DNA of 64,000 nucleotides from Trichodelitschia bisporula (Eukaryota; Ascomycota; Dothideomycetes; Phaeotrichales; Phaeotrichaceae). Position 1 is the stretch's first letter, and every line of letters begins with the position of its first letter. Shown here one piece after another: positions 10,500-21,753 of the stretch. A model generated the notes under the pieces. It saw only the letters and a list, made by a program, of their open reading frames with translations, searched no databases and was not told the DNA's origin. The DNA is taken from assembly GCA_010356995.1 (NCBI GenBank), contig ML996700.1:248001-312000 (forward strand), given 5' to 3'. Position numbers and translations under genes: made by a program.

Positions 10500-11933
10500 T
10501 TACTTGTCAGCTGAGACCTCCGTACTACGAGTAGGTTCATACCGAGCGAGTTTGCCAGGCGCTTCGGCCCCAGCCTCCTCAACGGGGACACGCTTGCGGC
10601 TAGCATTGGCCTTTGGTTTGGCAACATGCTCGGCCTCGTTACCACCGTCAGCGTCAACAATCGGGGCAGTCTTCTTGGGCCGGCCGCGCTTCTTGGGCTG
10701 AGTGACGACGACTTCGGGAGAGGCTTGAGCTTCGGCGTTTTCACCTTCGTCAGCCTCAGGAGTAGTAGTAGCCGGCTCCGGGGTAGTAGGAGCGGCAGGA
10801 GTAGTCTTCTTCGGCCGACCGCGGCCCCTCTTTGGAGCAGCGGGCTTGACATTCTCAGCGCCCTCGTCCGCTACATTGACGGCCTTCCTGGGCCGACCGC
10901 GACCCTTCTTGGGAGCTGGCTGCTGATCTGCCATCTCCACACCGGACTGGTCAACGGCCTTCGGCTTCGTGTCGGCCTCGTCAACTGCCTTCCGCTCGTC
11001 GGCATCAGAAGAGACAGTCTTCTTGGGCCTACCACGACCACGACCTTTCTTAGGAGCTGGCTGCTCGTCTTCCATCTCTACATTGGACTGGTCAACCGCC
11101 TTCAGTTCCCCGGTGTCAGAAGGGGCGGTTTCGATAACAGCGGCCTTCTTGGGGCGACCGCGACCCTTCTTGGCAGCTGGCTTGACGTCTTCCATGTCCT
11201 GGCCGTCATCGTAAGCCGCGTCAGACTTCTCATCATTGGCAATGGAGTCTTTCTTCGGACGACCGCCAATCTTCTTCGAAGGCGTGTCGACCTCCGAGTC
11301 CTCTTCATTGTCAACTTTGAGAGCTTCGTTCTTTTTGGGACGGCCACGCCCCCTTTTGGGCTTGGGCTCCTCGTCTTCGCCGCTGTTATCCTCCTGTAAA
11401 ACACATAAGCGCAATCAGCGGTGAGCTAGCCGAGACTTACGCCTGAAGTCTTGCGCTTCTTAACGCGAAAACCCGACTTGCCAGGACGATTCAGCTCAGG
11501 ATCCTAAAAACCAATGAGCTTTGAACTGCAGGTCACAAGGTCATTGCTGCCAGGCATGGCACTCACGCCATTCCAGTCCTCGTCATCGACGTGACCTTGG
11601 TCCAGAACTCTAGTGACTATGGCCTGATCTGCAGCAGAGAGCTCTTCAAAACCATCAATCGCGCCGGTGTCGCTCCCAATGAATTCCTTCCACTTGGCCA
11701 GGACAGCAGGTGTGACGCAGCCCCTTATCATGCTGATGAGAAACACGAGATTGCATATCAAGATTATCGACATACCAGTGACGCCAAATCAACATGGGGC
11801 GCTCGTTTTGCTCAATCAAAACACCCCAGCGCAAGGACCCCTTCGAGATTTTGAGCTTCCCGTTCTTGCACTCGTAGTTGGAGCAACCAGCACGCGAAGA
11901 TGGCGCGTACTCAATGCGGTAGCCCTCCGGCAT
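10500..11933 (-). CDS. PARP-type zinc-finger protein with seven AT-hooks
   Basis: Four exons, complement(10500..11393, 11441..11503, 11567..11723, 11776..11933), give 423 residues starting MPEGYRIEYAPSSRAGC. Residues 5-60 are a PARP-type zinc finger: Cys17, Cys22, His52 and Cys55 (GCSNYECK ... WRHWGC) are the likely C3H ligands, with the SRA and KGxLRWG context of the nick-sensing fingers of PARP1 and DNA ligase III. A helical segment follows (AIVTRVLDQGHVDDEDWNG). The rest alternates acidic linkers with seven AT-hook cores: GRGRPKKN, GGRPKKD, GRGRPKKA, GRGRGRPKKT, GRGRPRKA, GRGRPKKT and KRGRPKKT. There is no PARP catalytic domain. Inference: a chromatin protein that recognises DNA breaks or distortions and binds AT-rich minor groove. 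A possible 5' UTR intron ends just before the start (CTACTAG). Partners are unknown. Confidence 0.88.
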
Positions 11934-12441
11934 GATGAGCAATCTAGTAGGAGTAAGTTGATTAGCCAGGTTGATTGAGGGAATATGGGCGTCTTAGAGA
12001 AGCAAACGCATCGCAATGACTAAGTTTTGGGCGCGATTAGTGTACTAACCTTGCAGAATAGCTCTAGTCCTGTGGAGGGGGAGGGGGGGAAGAGGACGAC
12101 AGTAGCTGCGGTGTGAAGTTGGTGATCGCCACAAGAACAGTGGAAGAATTAAGTGGGGCGGTTTGCGGGGGTGGTCGGCGGATTGATCGTGCAGATGCCG
12201 AGTGAAGGGTTGCGGTTCGACGCGTCAAATGTGTGCCTGTGAGGTCACTCCGCAGCCCGTTCCTGGCAGGCAATAATACCTGTACCGTACGAACGTTGCA
12301 GTAACGTTAGTCCTCCGAACGGTTTCTCCGAGGCCGAGAACAGCGGGAACTTTTCCTGTCTCAACTTTCCACTTCCATCAAACCCCACCACCATCGCGAA
12401 CTCTGTACATATCATGTCCCACGCTTGTCGACGATGACCGT
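11934..12441. promoter_or_regulatory. Divergent intergenic promoter region
   Basis: These 508 bp separate two divergent starts: the zinc-finger/AT-hook gene on the left and the 946-residue gene on the right. A probable 5' UTR intron of the left gene lies at about 11943-12050. A GTACCGTAC motif sits at 12282-12290. No other element is clear. Confidence 0.5.
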
Positions 12442-15282
12442 ATGCGTATCCTTTCACCTCCGCTCTTTTCTCCCACGCTACGGTGCAGTTTCTTAGGTGT
12501 TTGGCCCTCAGCTCCGCCAATTCGCCGTTTTGCGCCCCGAGCCGTTTCCACCCCACACCCTCTGCGGCTATTCTGCTCGAGCTATGGTAGCTTTTCACCA
12601 AAATCGACCACATGTCCCGGCGACAAGCAGCTTCCACGGCTGGAGCTGCCTCCAGCTCCGTCCTCAATAGACCCCTCTCGTCCAGAGGCTTGGGCCGAGC
12701 TCCTAGAATCAACCCTTTTACCAGGCGCCGACGCGGATAACGGCCCGCATTCTCCCTGGAATGTCGCTAATATCCTGGTAAATGCCCGGAAGAACTGTGG
12801 CATTGATCTTTTGGTCCGCCTGGGAATTGAGGAAGCTAAATGGGATGTTGTAACAAGCGCTATCAGGGCGGTCGTTCAGAGGCGAGAAACGGACCTCACG
12901 CTCTCCGAAGCCATCCAGAACGGAGGATACAGGCTGAAGCACGGCCTGTCTCTCCTTGACATTGCCGCAAAGCGCATAGATCTCGAGACGAGAACCGGTG
13001 CGACGGCATATCATCTCCCGTCATTAATCGCATACGATGAGAATCCAAAATGGTTCTCACACAATTTGCAGGAAGCCGCTCTCGGTCACATATGGCGTAG
13101 CTTGGGTTCGATGATTCTTACCGCAACTGCGTCCGAAAAGACAAAATCAAAGGAAATAATGACACATGTTTTGAAGATACTCGCCTTCCTGCATCATGAT
13201 GGCATGATCCCGGAGTCCGTCTACAAATTCGATCCGGCCAAAGACCCCCTGGGCCTGCGACAGCCCCCCATTCTTCACACTCTGGCTTCAAGAATCATGG
13301 CTGTGCTGGCAGATGCAAGCTTCAATGACCACGGCCCTGCCCCTAAGCACACCAAGTTCTCGCTCCTAGGGGCGCCAGTTTCTCAATACAGAGCTCCAGA
13401 GCTGCGGACTGAAGTTTGGCTTGAGCTTGTTCTTTGGTCGTGTCTCCATGGCGGATGGATTGAGGATGGCTCCTGGATTTTGTCAAAGATGACAGAATAT
13501 ACCGGTGATGATGAATGGTCAGTTGTCTGCTGGCAGCACATTGTCAAATCTTCGGGCCTGGACCAATCTGCCGCTTCTACTATCAGCTCGGTAAAGCTGA
13601 ACTCACTCGCCCATGGAACCAGGCCTCTGCCTGGAGAAAAGTCGCCCGTCGAGCTCAGGATCAGCAGCGAACTAATCTCTGCATACGTCGACGGGCTCAT
13701 CAGCACGATTGGAACTGGATCTGATACTTACGGGACCGCAGTGACTATGGCTATTGGAGACATAAAAAAATGGAAGTCTCTCCTGGATAAGGAGAACCTT
13801 GGTTTGGGATACGCCACATGGGATGCCATTGTCCTCCGCATCGTGGAGTCTGAGGAGCTGGCTTTGCAGGAGGATCCCAGCCTCCTGCTGGATTTGCTCA
13901 CTCTGGCACAGCCTGTTGGATGGGAGCTTGAAGCCTTGAATTCTACGACCCCAAATGACACTTCTGTCCCTTCCTATGTGTACAAGCCATCGGCCGCCAT
14001 GCTGGGTCTCCATCACCGTGTTATTCAGGCCTACGTCAACTCAGGGGCGGTCGAAGGTGCACTCGGCGCCTTTTATGCCCTTCAGCTCTACACGGATCTC
14101 AATAAGAGGCGATCAATCGAAAGATTCTTTCGCACCTTGAAGGAAATCCCTGAAGGAAGTCAGCTAGAGGCCGTGAGCTTCACGAGCAGCGCGCCAGCCG
14201 TCGAGCACCCTGGGTACGATCCTCAGATGCCCCCCCATCTTCTTGGTAGTTTCTTAGACCTCCTCGTTGCGAACAAAAAATGGGATATTTGCCACTGGCT
14301 TGTTGACTCCAAGGATCCTGATGGGCCCATCATTCCCACATCACTGTACAGCGAACGAGCACTGGGTCCAGCGCTCATTCGGTTTGGATCTGCAACGCGA
14401 AGAAAAGAGCTTGTTGGCCACGTTCTGCAGCAACTGCAAATTGGGGAGGATATATCGACACTCCCTTCGCCCGTCCTTGAAGCTCTTCTGGAGAGCCAAA
14501 TTCGGGCCCACCGCTGGGGTTCTGTCGAAAATATCCTTAGCTCCATGGCCAGTGCGCAGCTGCGCTGGTGTACTCGGTCTGCGATTGTGCTTGTGCGAGA
14601 GATTTTGCGCCTTCAGAAGGGCGTCATTTCAAAGCAGGCCCCTGAGAACAAGAAACCGCTGGCAGATGCCATATCCATCTTTCGACGCCTTCTCTGCATG
14701 TCATATGGCCAACCGGCATCCGAACGCTCACCGGATCCTACGCTTGAGGACCCTTTCACCGTGCTGCATACTGTCATCGGCATATTGTCAAGCATCGACT
14801 CAGACTGGGCCGCCTTTTGCGCCGACCTTAGGTTCAGACGTGGAAACCGACCTCTCACTATCCCGACACCGTACTTTGACACTATTCTCGACGGCGTCAT
14901 CGATGCGTTCGGCCTAGATGCCGGGCGCCGCTTGTGGGATACGTGGTGTCTGGACCCTGCCGACGAGGCCGAGATCGCCAGGACCCGCGGGGAACGCATC
15001 AGCCGCGCGGAAGGCTATTTCAGCGGCATGAATCGCGTGATATTGGACGACCTGCCGGACGAGGGGCTCCAGTTCTACGGGCGCATCAAGCCATCTCTGA
15101 ACACGTTTCGAACCATCATGAGCGGCGACGATGATACGGCCGCGGCATCAAGGGACCTGCCCCGCGAGCAGCTAGTGCAGTGGGTGGCGTCCAAGTTCCG
15201 CACCGCTAACATTTCTGAGAGCGAGGTACGCAAGGAGCTCGAGCGACTGACAAGACGGCGCATCGCCGCCGAGCAGGACTAG
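12442..15282 (+). CDS. Large conserved protein, probably mitochondrial, function unknown
   Basis: An uninterrupted frame of 946 residues with no introns. The N-terminus (MRILSPPLFSPTLRCSFLGVW, then PIRRFAPRAV and PLRLFCSSYG) is rich in Arg, Ser and hydrophobics with almost no acidic residue in the first 40 positions, which fits a mitochondrial presequence. The remainder is soluble and mainly helical, with recurrent Trp/Leu-rich helices (AWAELLES, EVWLELVLWSCLHGGW, WSVVCWQHIV, KWDICHWLVDS, RWGSVENILSSMA). That pattern resembles helical-repeat organelle RNA factors, but I cannot identify true PPR motifs or a named family. The C-terminus ends in charged helices (SESEVRKELERLTRRRIAAEQD). The ATG at 12442 was chosen because it opens the presequence. 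A role in mitochondrial gene expression or complex assembly is a guess. Confidence 0.75.
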   Translation: MRILSPPLFSPTLRCSFLGVWPSAPPIRRFAPRAVSTPHPLRLFCSSYGSFSPKSTTCPGDKQLPRLELPPAPSSIDPSRPEAWAELLESTLLPGADADNGPHSPWNVANILVNARKNCGIDLLVRLGIEEAKWDVVTSAIRAVVQRRETDLTLSEAIQNGGYRLKHGLSLLDIAAKRIDLETRTGATAYHLPSLIAYDENPKWFSHNLQEAALGHIWRSLGSMILTATASEKTKSKEIMTHVLKILAFLHHDGMIPESVYKFDPAKDPLGLRQPPILHTLASRIMAVLADASFNDHGPAPKHTKFSLLGAPVSQYRAPELRTEVWLELVLWSCLHGGWIEDGSWILSKMTEYTGDDEWSVVCWQHIVKSSGLDQSAASTISSVKLNSLAHGTRPLPGEKSPVELRISSELISAYVDGLISTIGTGSDTYGTAVTMAIGDIKKWKSLLDKENLGLGYATWDAIVLRIVESEELALQEDPSLLLDLLTLAQPVGWELEALNSTTPNDTSVPSYVYKPSAAMLGLHHRVIQAYVNSGAVEGALGAFYALQLYTDLNKRRSIERFFRTLKEIPEGSQLEAVSFTSSAPAVEHPGYDPQMPPHLLGSFLDLLVANKKWDICHWLVDSKDPDGPIIPTSLYSERALGPALIRFGSATRRKELVGHVLQQLQIGEDISTLPSPVLEALLESQIRAHRWGSVENILSSMASAQLRWCTRSAIVLVREILRLQKGVISKQAPENKKPLADAISIFRRLLCMSYGQPASERSPDPTLEDPFTVLHTVIGILSSIDSDWAAFCADLRFRRGNRPLTIPTPYFDTILDGVIDAFGLDAGRRLWDTWCLDPADEAEIARTRGERISRAEGYFSGMNRVILDDLPDEGLQFYGRIKPSLNTFRTIMSGDDDTAAASRDLPREQLVQWVASKFRTANISESEVRKELERLTRRRIAAEQD

Positions 15283-18200
15283 GTTGCTTACCTGGGGTTG
15301 CACGAACGGACGGAAGGCCGATGCGGAGGGCGGAAGCGCGCTATGATCTGGTTTGTGCGGCCAGCCAATGGGAGCACGACAGCGAGCTCTGCAGCGCGGC
15401 AACGATGGTCTTCGGTGCTGGTGAGATTGCGCATGGTGTTGACTCCAATGGGGGGTATGCGCCAGGGGGTGTTGCAGTGGAATCATGGCCTTTGCTTGCA
15501 GCGTGCAAGCTATTGAAGTGCGGGGCGACATTCTTTCGGAGAGCTGAAGAAGATGGGTTATCTGGCTCATGTTATTATCTTACGTCCCCAGAGTGCCCTT
15601 TTCCTGTTTAACTGGGCGGAGAATAGCAGTAGAGGTCGGTTCAGGCGTCACAAGGTGGGGAGTTTGGTTAGGAGGTTTGCATGGGGTGGTAGGCAAATGA
15701 CAAGTAGTGCCGCGTGGATGGACATACGGTGTATGCGTTGTCGACGCAGTCTCCGGGTAGTTCAGTTCATGATGCGGCACACTTGCCGCGACGAATTGAA
15801 TATCACTTTAGCTGCTGGTCTGGGCAGTACATTTCCCATTTTGTGATGAGTGGGGAGCATTATTTATCTTAGGAGGCAAACAATCGCATTACCTACATGA
15901 TTCGACATGCTTCGCTCCAGCCCGCACTTGCTAATACGATGGCTTTTGCGCTGTCAATATCAAGCAGCGAGTCCGCATCTCCTCCACATTGAAGCAGTCG
16001 AGTGCGAAAAATAGCCGAGAAGAACGTCTTACCCCAACCAAACGATATGCACGCAAGAACGTAAGAGACACACCATGGTCCAATGCCCAAGTTTCACGTC
16101 AGGGCACGCCGCATGGATATTGTACCCGCACGTGCCGCAAGCATCTCGTAGGGCGCTTCCCGGGCGACCTCCCAGTGGATGCGGAGGTTGCAAGAAAAAA
16201 GAGACGACGTCGACTTTTGCCCTGGGTTCCCGCTGCAAAGCTTGCGCCGCGCGACGCTAGGGCTAAGGAAGGAGGGAGGGGAGGGGAGAGAGAGGGGGAG
16301 GGGGGGGTTGGTTTGGATGGTGCGGCAGAAGAAAGCGGGTGAGGTACCGTACCGTACAGTACATGCAGCACTCGCGTGAGCTCTGAATAGTCGAAAGAGA
16401 AGAAACAGGACAACAGAAGGGTGTCGTAGCAGATGATGGCTTGGCGAGTTGATGGCGATGATTGTCCGAGAAGGGCCAATTCTGTTCAAAGAGAGTGACG
16501 GAGAGGGAGTGATGGAAAGAGGTGGAGGGAAGGCGGAGGAGGTACCCGTACGTAGCGGAACCCCTCTTTTTTTACGTCGTCGCGCTGCTGCGCCGTTTGG
16601 CATCATCATTGGCTGTGCGATGCTGGTTCACGCCTTCCCGCGGGTGGGCCTGGGATGCCAGGGGAGGTTACGGACGAATTAGGAGCTGCCGCACACCGCA
16701 ACTTTCAAGGCGAAACGGGCCATGAGAGGAAAATACTACGTACGCTGGTGGAGGTACCTTTGAAGAAGAGGAATACCCGTACGGTACGAGTAGATGGGGA
16801 GGTGCTCCACACCCAGCTTGTGCCTCAGTTCATTACTACGACGTAGAGACTACGTAGAGAAAAGCGAATAAGCTTAACATGATGACATAGAGCGCGAACG
16901 ATAGTCTGTTCCTGCGCAGCCGATAGCTTCGATACTTGTTGCTCCCGTGTCTTCCCGCCCCGCGCTGAGCAATCGCGGCCGTTGGTGCCGTACCTTACCT
17001 TTTGTTTCTGCAACTCGCAGTTATGTCGTATGACTGTTGGATTGGACCGGCAAAGGGAGGAGGGAGATGGGGTAATCCTAGCAAGGATGGCGGCTCAGGA
17101 ATCAAGAACTTCGTCAAATGAGGGGCATGCTGACACTATTCCTACCAACCAGGGCGAAAACTCGGGCAGGGAGGGGAGGGGATAGCTTGGTGGATCTTTC
17201 TTCTTTTCCGTTTTTGTAATGTTGAGGAGAGAACTGAAGGTGGAGCGAGCAGTGAGCTCGACAGAGAACAGGAGTACAGATGCACTATGCAGTTACATAT
17301 GAGCATATGCGTAATACCGTACTGTAGATGTTTGCAGCATCCGAGGATACATCAAGTCAAACCACTTCTCTCCACTGCACTGAAGAGGATGACCTGTGTT
17401 TGTGTGCGTGAGTGCTGCTTGCGCCGATGTGTCGCCTTGCCGAACCCACACACTGCGCATGTGCAACGAATGACTCCACTGCGACGGGGCAATTGAGCCT
17501 CTCACGCCTTCTCTCCCACCCCCAGGCAGCCGTGCTCCCCATTCCCGGCAGTTGGGCAGTCATAAAGCGGGGTCTGGTAGGAGAAGATCGGATTAAATGG
17601 CTCCGTCAAGCTGCAGAAGCTACGGTACTACGGAGGTACGTATGGTGGTCTAGTGAGAGGTGGTGGTTTGGGAGGCTGAGATCGACAGACTAGGTTAGCT
17701 GTCGTGTGGGATAGATACGGGTACTCCGTATGGGTGCGGGGTTCGAAGCGGGAGGGTGAGAGAGAGAAGAAGAGAGGAGAGAGCGAGAAGTGGAAAAGGC
17801 TCAAAGCTCAAGATTATGACATATTCGTGACCTCATGCTTCTCCTTTCAGAGAGATATCGTCACGAATTAATGCATTTGTCGAGAGAGAAAGATAGTCAA
17901 AGTAGCGTCATACATCCGTACTGTGCGATTATTATAATTCTCGCCAGCCAACAGTCGTCTCTCGCCTTCTGCCTTGATGCCTGGCCCACCCGTCTTCAAC
18001 TGGGCTGGACTAGTGTTGGCGCTAAGGACGAGACGGGGCTGGCCCGGGGCTTCCCAGAGTATGACACCCCTGCACCTTAAGCCTGCCCCTCCACCGGCGA
18101 GTCGCACCTACCCGAAAAATAATGTTCCTCGCTCAAATACTTCGCCTCCGCCTGGGTCCCCTTCGGTCTCTTCTTCTCTTCTTTCTCCCTGTTGCCCCAC

Positions 18201-18803
18201 TTCCATCCCATTCAACCCCCCCAACACGAATCTCATTCACCAAAGCATATCCATTACATACCCATTCACATCTATATCCTCGTCGAGAAACATGCCGCAG
18301 GCTATCGCTGAGCTGTAAAGCCCCACTGGGGAGTACGCCGTCCGGTGTGCTCCCCAGTCCGTCTAGCCCATCGAGAATTTCAAGACTCTACGAAGATATA
18401 ACCAGACCTTGTTCGATTTTCGAGCTTCCAATCCAAAGCTTGTCTGTCGTCTACAAGACTTGAAATATCCTCGCTCAGCTCCAGCCGCAATTGCATCGCA
18501 GCACTCTACTGCGCCTGTTTCCGCCGTTCGCATTGCTCCCCCCCCCGAACGCCGACGAGCTGACTCGGCCCGATATCTTCTTTGACGGTCGCGGTCCCAG
18601 AACACAAAACACCGAGCATCCCCTCGTCCGAGGGACGATTGAGCTGATTTATCCTTTCCCCGCCCCTCGACCCCTCCTCGCTCACCCCTGGCAACCCCAT
18701 CTGCAACCTCCCAACCCATACCCGACCTCTCTCACATCTCCCACACCCTCCGCACTTCACCATTGGCACCACACATTCATACTCAACGTACATTCACTTG
18801 CAG
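15283..18803. other. Long intergenic region with GTAC-rich motifs and G/C-rich tracts
   Basis: About 3.5 kb with no credible gene. 16260-16320 is G-rich. GTACC/CCGTAC clusters occur at about 16343-16362, 16541-16554, 16773-16787, 17621-17645 and 17715-17730. The last 700 bp before the next gene is C/T-rich, including C9 at 18538-18546, and is probably its promoter and leader. The small open frames are low-complexity shadows. I checked for tRNA boxes and saw none. Confidence 0.55.
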
Positions 18804-20946
18804 ATGGCCAGGCGAGGTCCCTCTACCTCTTCGGAGGCGGCATATCCTCCGGTTACCAATGACGATGTTGGTCACAGTTCGGACCTGGGTGGCCGGTATC
18901 GCAACACGCATCATACTACGCCTTCCCCTCCTTCATTGAAGCGGCGTCGTACGGCGACGCACAGTACGAGCGACGAAGGCGCCCTGGAAGATGACGACAG
19001 CAATGGTGATGACGAAGACAGCGGCGATGAAACGGACGACCTGGTTAACGACGACGAAGATCCAGAAGATTTTGCCCCGTCTGGCGGAGCCCACATGGGT
19101 GCCGCAGCGAACCCGATCCCTGAGAAGCGCAAAGCTTTAGGGCCTGCCTTCAAGGACGATGTCCACCGGCAGGCGGGGCCAAAGTTCATCAGCACTCACC
19201 TTTCTGTGCCCAAGAAACGCACCATGAGCGAGGTCAGCGTTCGCTCAGTTCTGAGCAACGCCGACTACGAGGGTCAATACCCTCGAAAGAAGATCGACCG
19301 CAGACTCAGCAATCGCCATAGTGGCCTAATGGCGTACAATCACTTGCCTTCCAATTCCTTCGACAACGACAACGAACAGGCTATGGTGAGCTCCGGTGAC
19401 GAAGTATACAACAACTTAGACAAGGCCGACGAGTCCGATGAGGATGAAAGCGATGTTGAACAGCTGGAGGAACAGTTCATCATTGAAGAGGTTCAGGACG
19501 AGATTGCCCGTTTGCCAGCTCTTGCGTTCATGGACGACGCCAATTTTGGCCTGTTTGACAATGACCTCGACCTTTTCAACCCTGCTCCCGAGGATGTCTT
19601 TGGTCGAGGCGATGACGGGTCCGAATCCGAGGTCGAGACCACCCCACGTCCGAAGCGGGTCGCCGTGAAATCAGCAGATGTTTTGACCCGCCGCGTGCGT
19701 TTCTTCGACGAAGGTCCTGAGATCCAGTGGGGCTCGGGATCAGAGTCCTCTGACACAGCGTCAAACGTGTTCCCAGATCTTTGTGACGAGCCGGGTTTCG
19801 CTCATCACCTTGACACTGACATTGATACCGACATCAAATTCCTCGAGTCAAGTGACGGGGAGGGGTCCTATTGGGATTTCGGTGGTGAAGAGGACGCATG
19901 GCTGAGAGTTCACACCGAATCCGAGTCCAACGGCTCAAATGATGAAGCCGCCAGCCTGAGCGGTTATGACAGTATGGTGGCCGTTGTGAAGCGTAGTGTT
20001 TGTTGCTAATGCCGTGACAGCTGATGGTGAAACCACCGATGAAGATCTCCCTCCTCGTATCACAGTCCACAAACCGGAGACTGTGCTTCACCGTCCGCCC
20101 CCGTCAGCTAGCAAAAGCACACCCACTACTCCACGGCCATTCCCCCGCAACAAAGGCAGCCGCAAGGGCCCCGTACTGGGCTCCTTTGTAGTTGATCACC
20201 GGAAGGCTGTGGCCTTCATTGACCCGATGACCAAGCAGTTGAAGATCAAGCGTCCTGTCCTGCCGCGAATCGTTCCTACCGCCTCTCAGCGCCCGAGTAC
20301 TGCCGACAGCACCGCTACAAACAGTCCCCATATCCTGCCGCAGATGCCATATGATGGCGACGGTAGCGCTTTCATGTCTCTAAAGGGTCGTCGATACGAT
20401 ATCATGATGAGCGGCCTTCTGGACGGCCCTCTCTTGGTTGGCCCTCCAGAGGCCTTCTTCCCTTTCACTTCGGTCCAACCTGATGGCAAGATAGAGACCG
20501 ACGACGACGCCCTCTTCTCCAGCGAAGACGAAATGGACGACATGGATGTGGACATCACCCACTGGCTCGACTGCGGCAGCGACGAAGATGATAACGAGGC
20601 CGAGGATACAGAGCATCACCATGATGATGATGACGACCTCACCTCGGGGACGGCAACAGATGTTCCAGATAGCACTCCCGTACGGCGCCCCAAGAGCAAT
20701 AGCATCACAAACATGATGGAGCATTTCGACCGTGGTATCGTCAACTCATTTCGGAACAACCAGGATCGCTACCGCGCTGTATCCAAGTTTCCACACGATA
20801 TCTCGAGTGTGGTTGCTCCGGTCCGTAGCGGCAAGACGGCTGAGGAGCTCATGACACCACCCCGGAAGAGGAAGAACAGCGGTGCCGGTGGCTCGACTCT
20901 GCGCCAGGGCTTGCGGCAGCGGGCCATCGCCGGCAGCCTTCATTAA
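18804..20946 (+). CDS. Acidic conserved protein of unknown function, probably nuclear
   Basis: Two exons, 18804..19971 and 20021..20946, joined by a 49-nt intron (donor GTATGG, acceptor ACAG), give 697 residues starting MARRGPSTSSEAAYPPV. The junction yields GYDTDGETTDEDLPPR, which reads like a conserved motif. Not assigned to a named family. It has acidic clusters at about 60-90 and 205-240, basic motifs (LKRRRT, PKKRTMSEVS, RKKIDRRLSNRH) and a second half with a conserved-looking core (GSFVVDHRKAVAFIDPMTKQL, about 450-470; MSGLLDGPLLVGPPEAFFPF, about 527-546). The C-terminus is basic (TPPRKRKNS, LRQGLRQRA). Charge pattern and NLS-like clusters suggest a nuclear regulator, but this is inference. 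No transmembrane or enzyme motif is visible. The upstream leader is long and pyrimidine-rich. Confidence 0.8.
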
Positions 20947-21753
20947 CCCCCTTCTCCTTCAACGACATCCTCTTGACTTTCGAACCGAACTCCTCGCGCA
21001 TCATCGAGGTGTCAAGTTTTTCCCTTTCCTTCAGATTTTGTCTTATACGCTAATGACTAATGATGTAACGGCCAACCATCGATTGTAGGCGGACGGCTTT
21101 TCGTGTAAGAGACTTGCGGGCTTTTTCGTGGTTATGTCGCCGCCTTCGCCTCTGGCTACTGATGTCGGCTGGGCAGGCTGGGATCGGTGTTTCTGGGGTT
21201 AACGGGAGGAATGGTTAGCTCTCTCGGGAATCTAGGGTCGGTGGTCCGGTTCGCAACGACAGAGAACGAGCCAATAAAAGACTCTTAAGGGAAAACTGAA
21301 TACCCCCCTTTTTTTTTGCTGTTCATGTACATCATTGTCCTTACACGGGTTTCATGGTTCGAACATGGGAGTGAGGGGGTGTGCATTGCTGACGGCAGGC
21401 GCTTAAAAGCCGGTTTCGCGTCTTTTTTTGACTCAGCGTGTACCATGTGTTTACGTGCTATGTAAACGTTTTCTTTTGGACTGGACTCTCACTTTGATTC
21501 TTCTGTTAGTTCGATGAGTGTGTGTCAGCTATGGCCGGCATGTCTGTATTGCTAGTTTGGCGCGGTTGGTGCGCCTTTGCAGGTATAAAAAGTGTTACGC
21601 TGGTCAAAAATTGGGCTTGATCTTGTCTTGGGTCACTGCAACTGAAGGTGAATACATAAGTGACATGCTCCATGAATGGGACTGAAAGGTGTCAAGGTTT
21701 GGATATCGATTAAGAAGGCAGGGCCAACAAACAGTGCGTGCATCCAAAACAAT
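20947..21753. other. Intergenic, convergent 3' region
   Basis: About 800 bp between the stops of the acidic orphan (+) and RRP3 (-). It contains a T-rich run near 21308-21318 and AT-richer DNA consistent with 3' UTRs and termination. No ORF is supported. Confidence 0.55.

Noticed and set aside
16094-16609. Proline-rich minus-strand frame in the 15-18 kb spacer
   Set aside because: It is the translation of a G-rich tract on the opposite strand; low complexity only.
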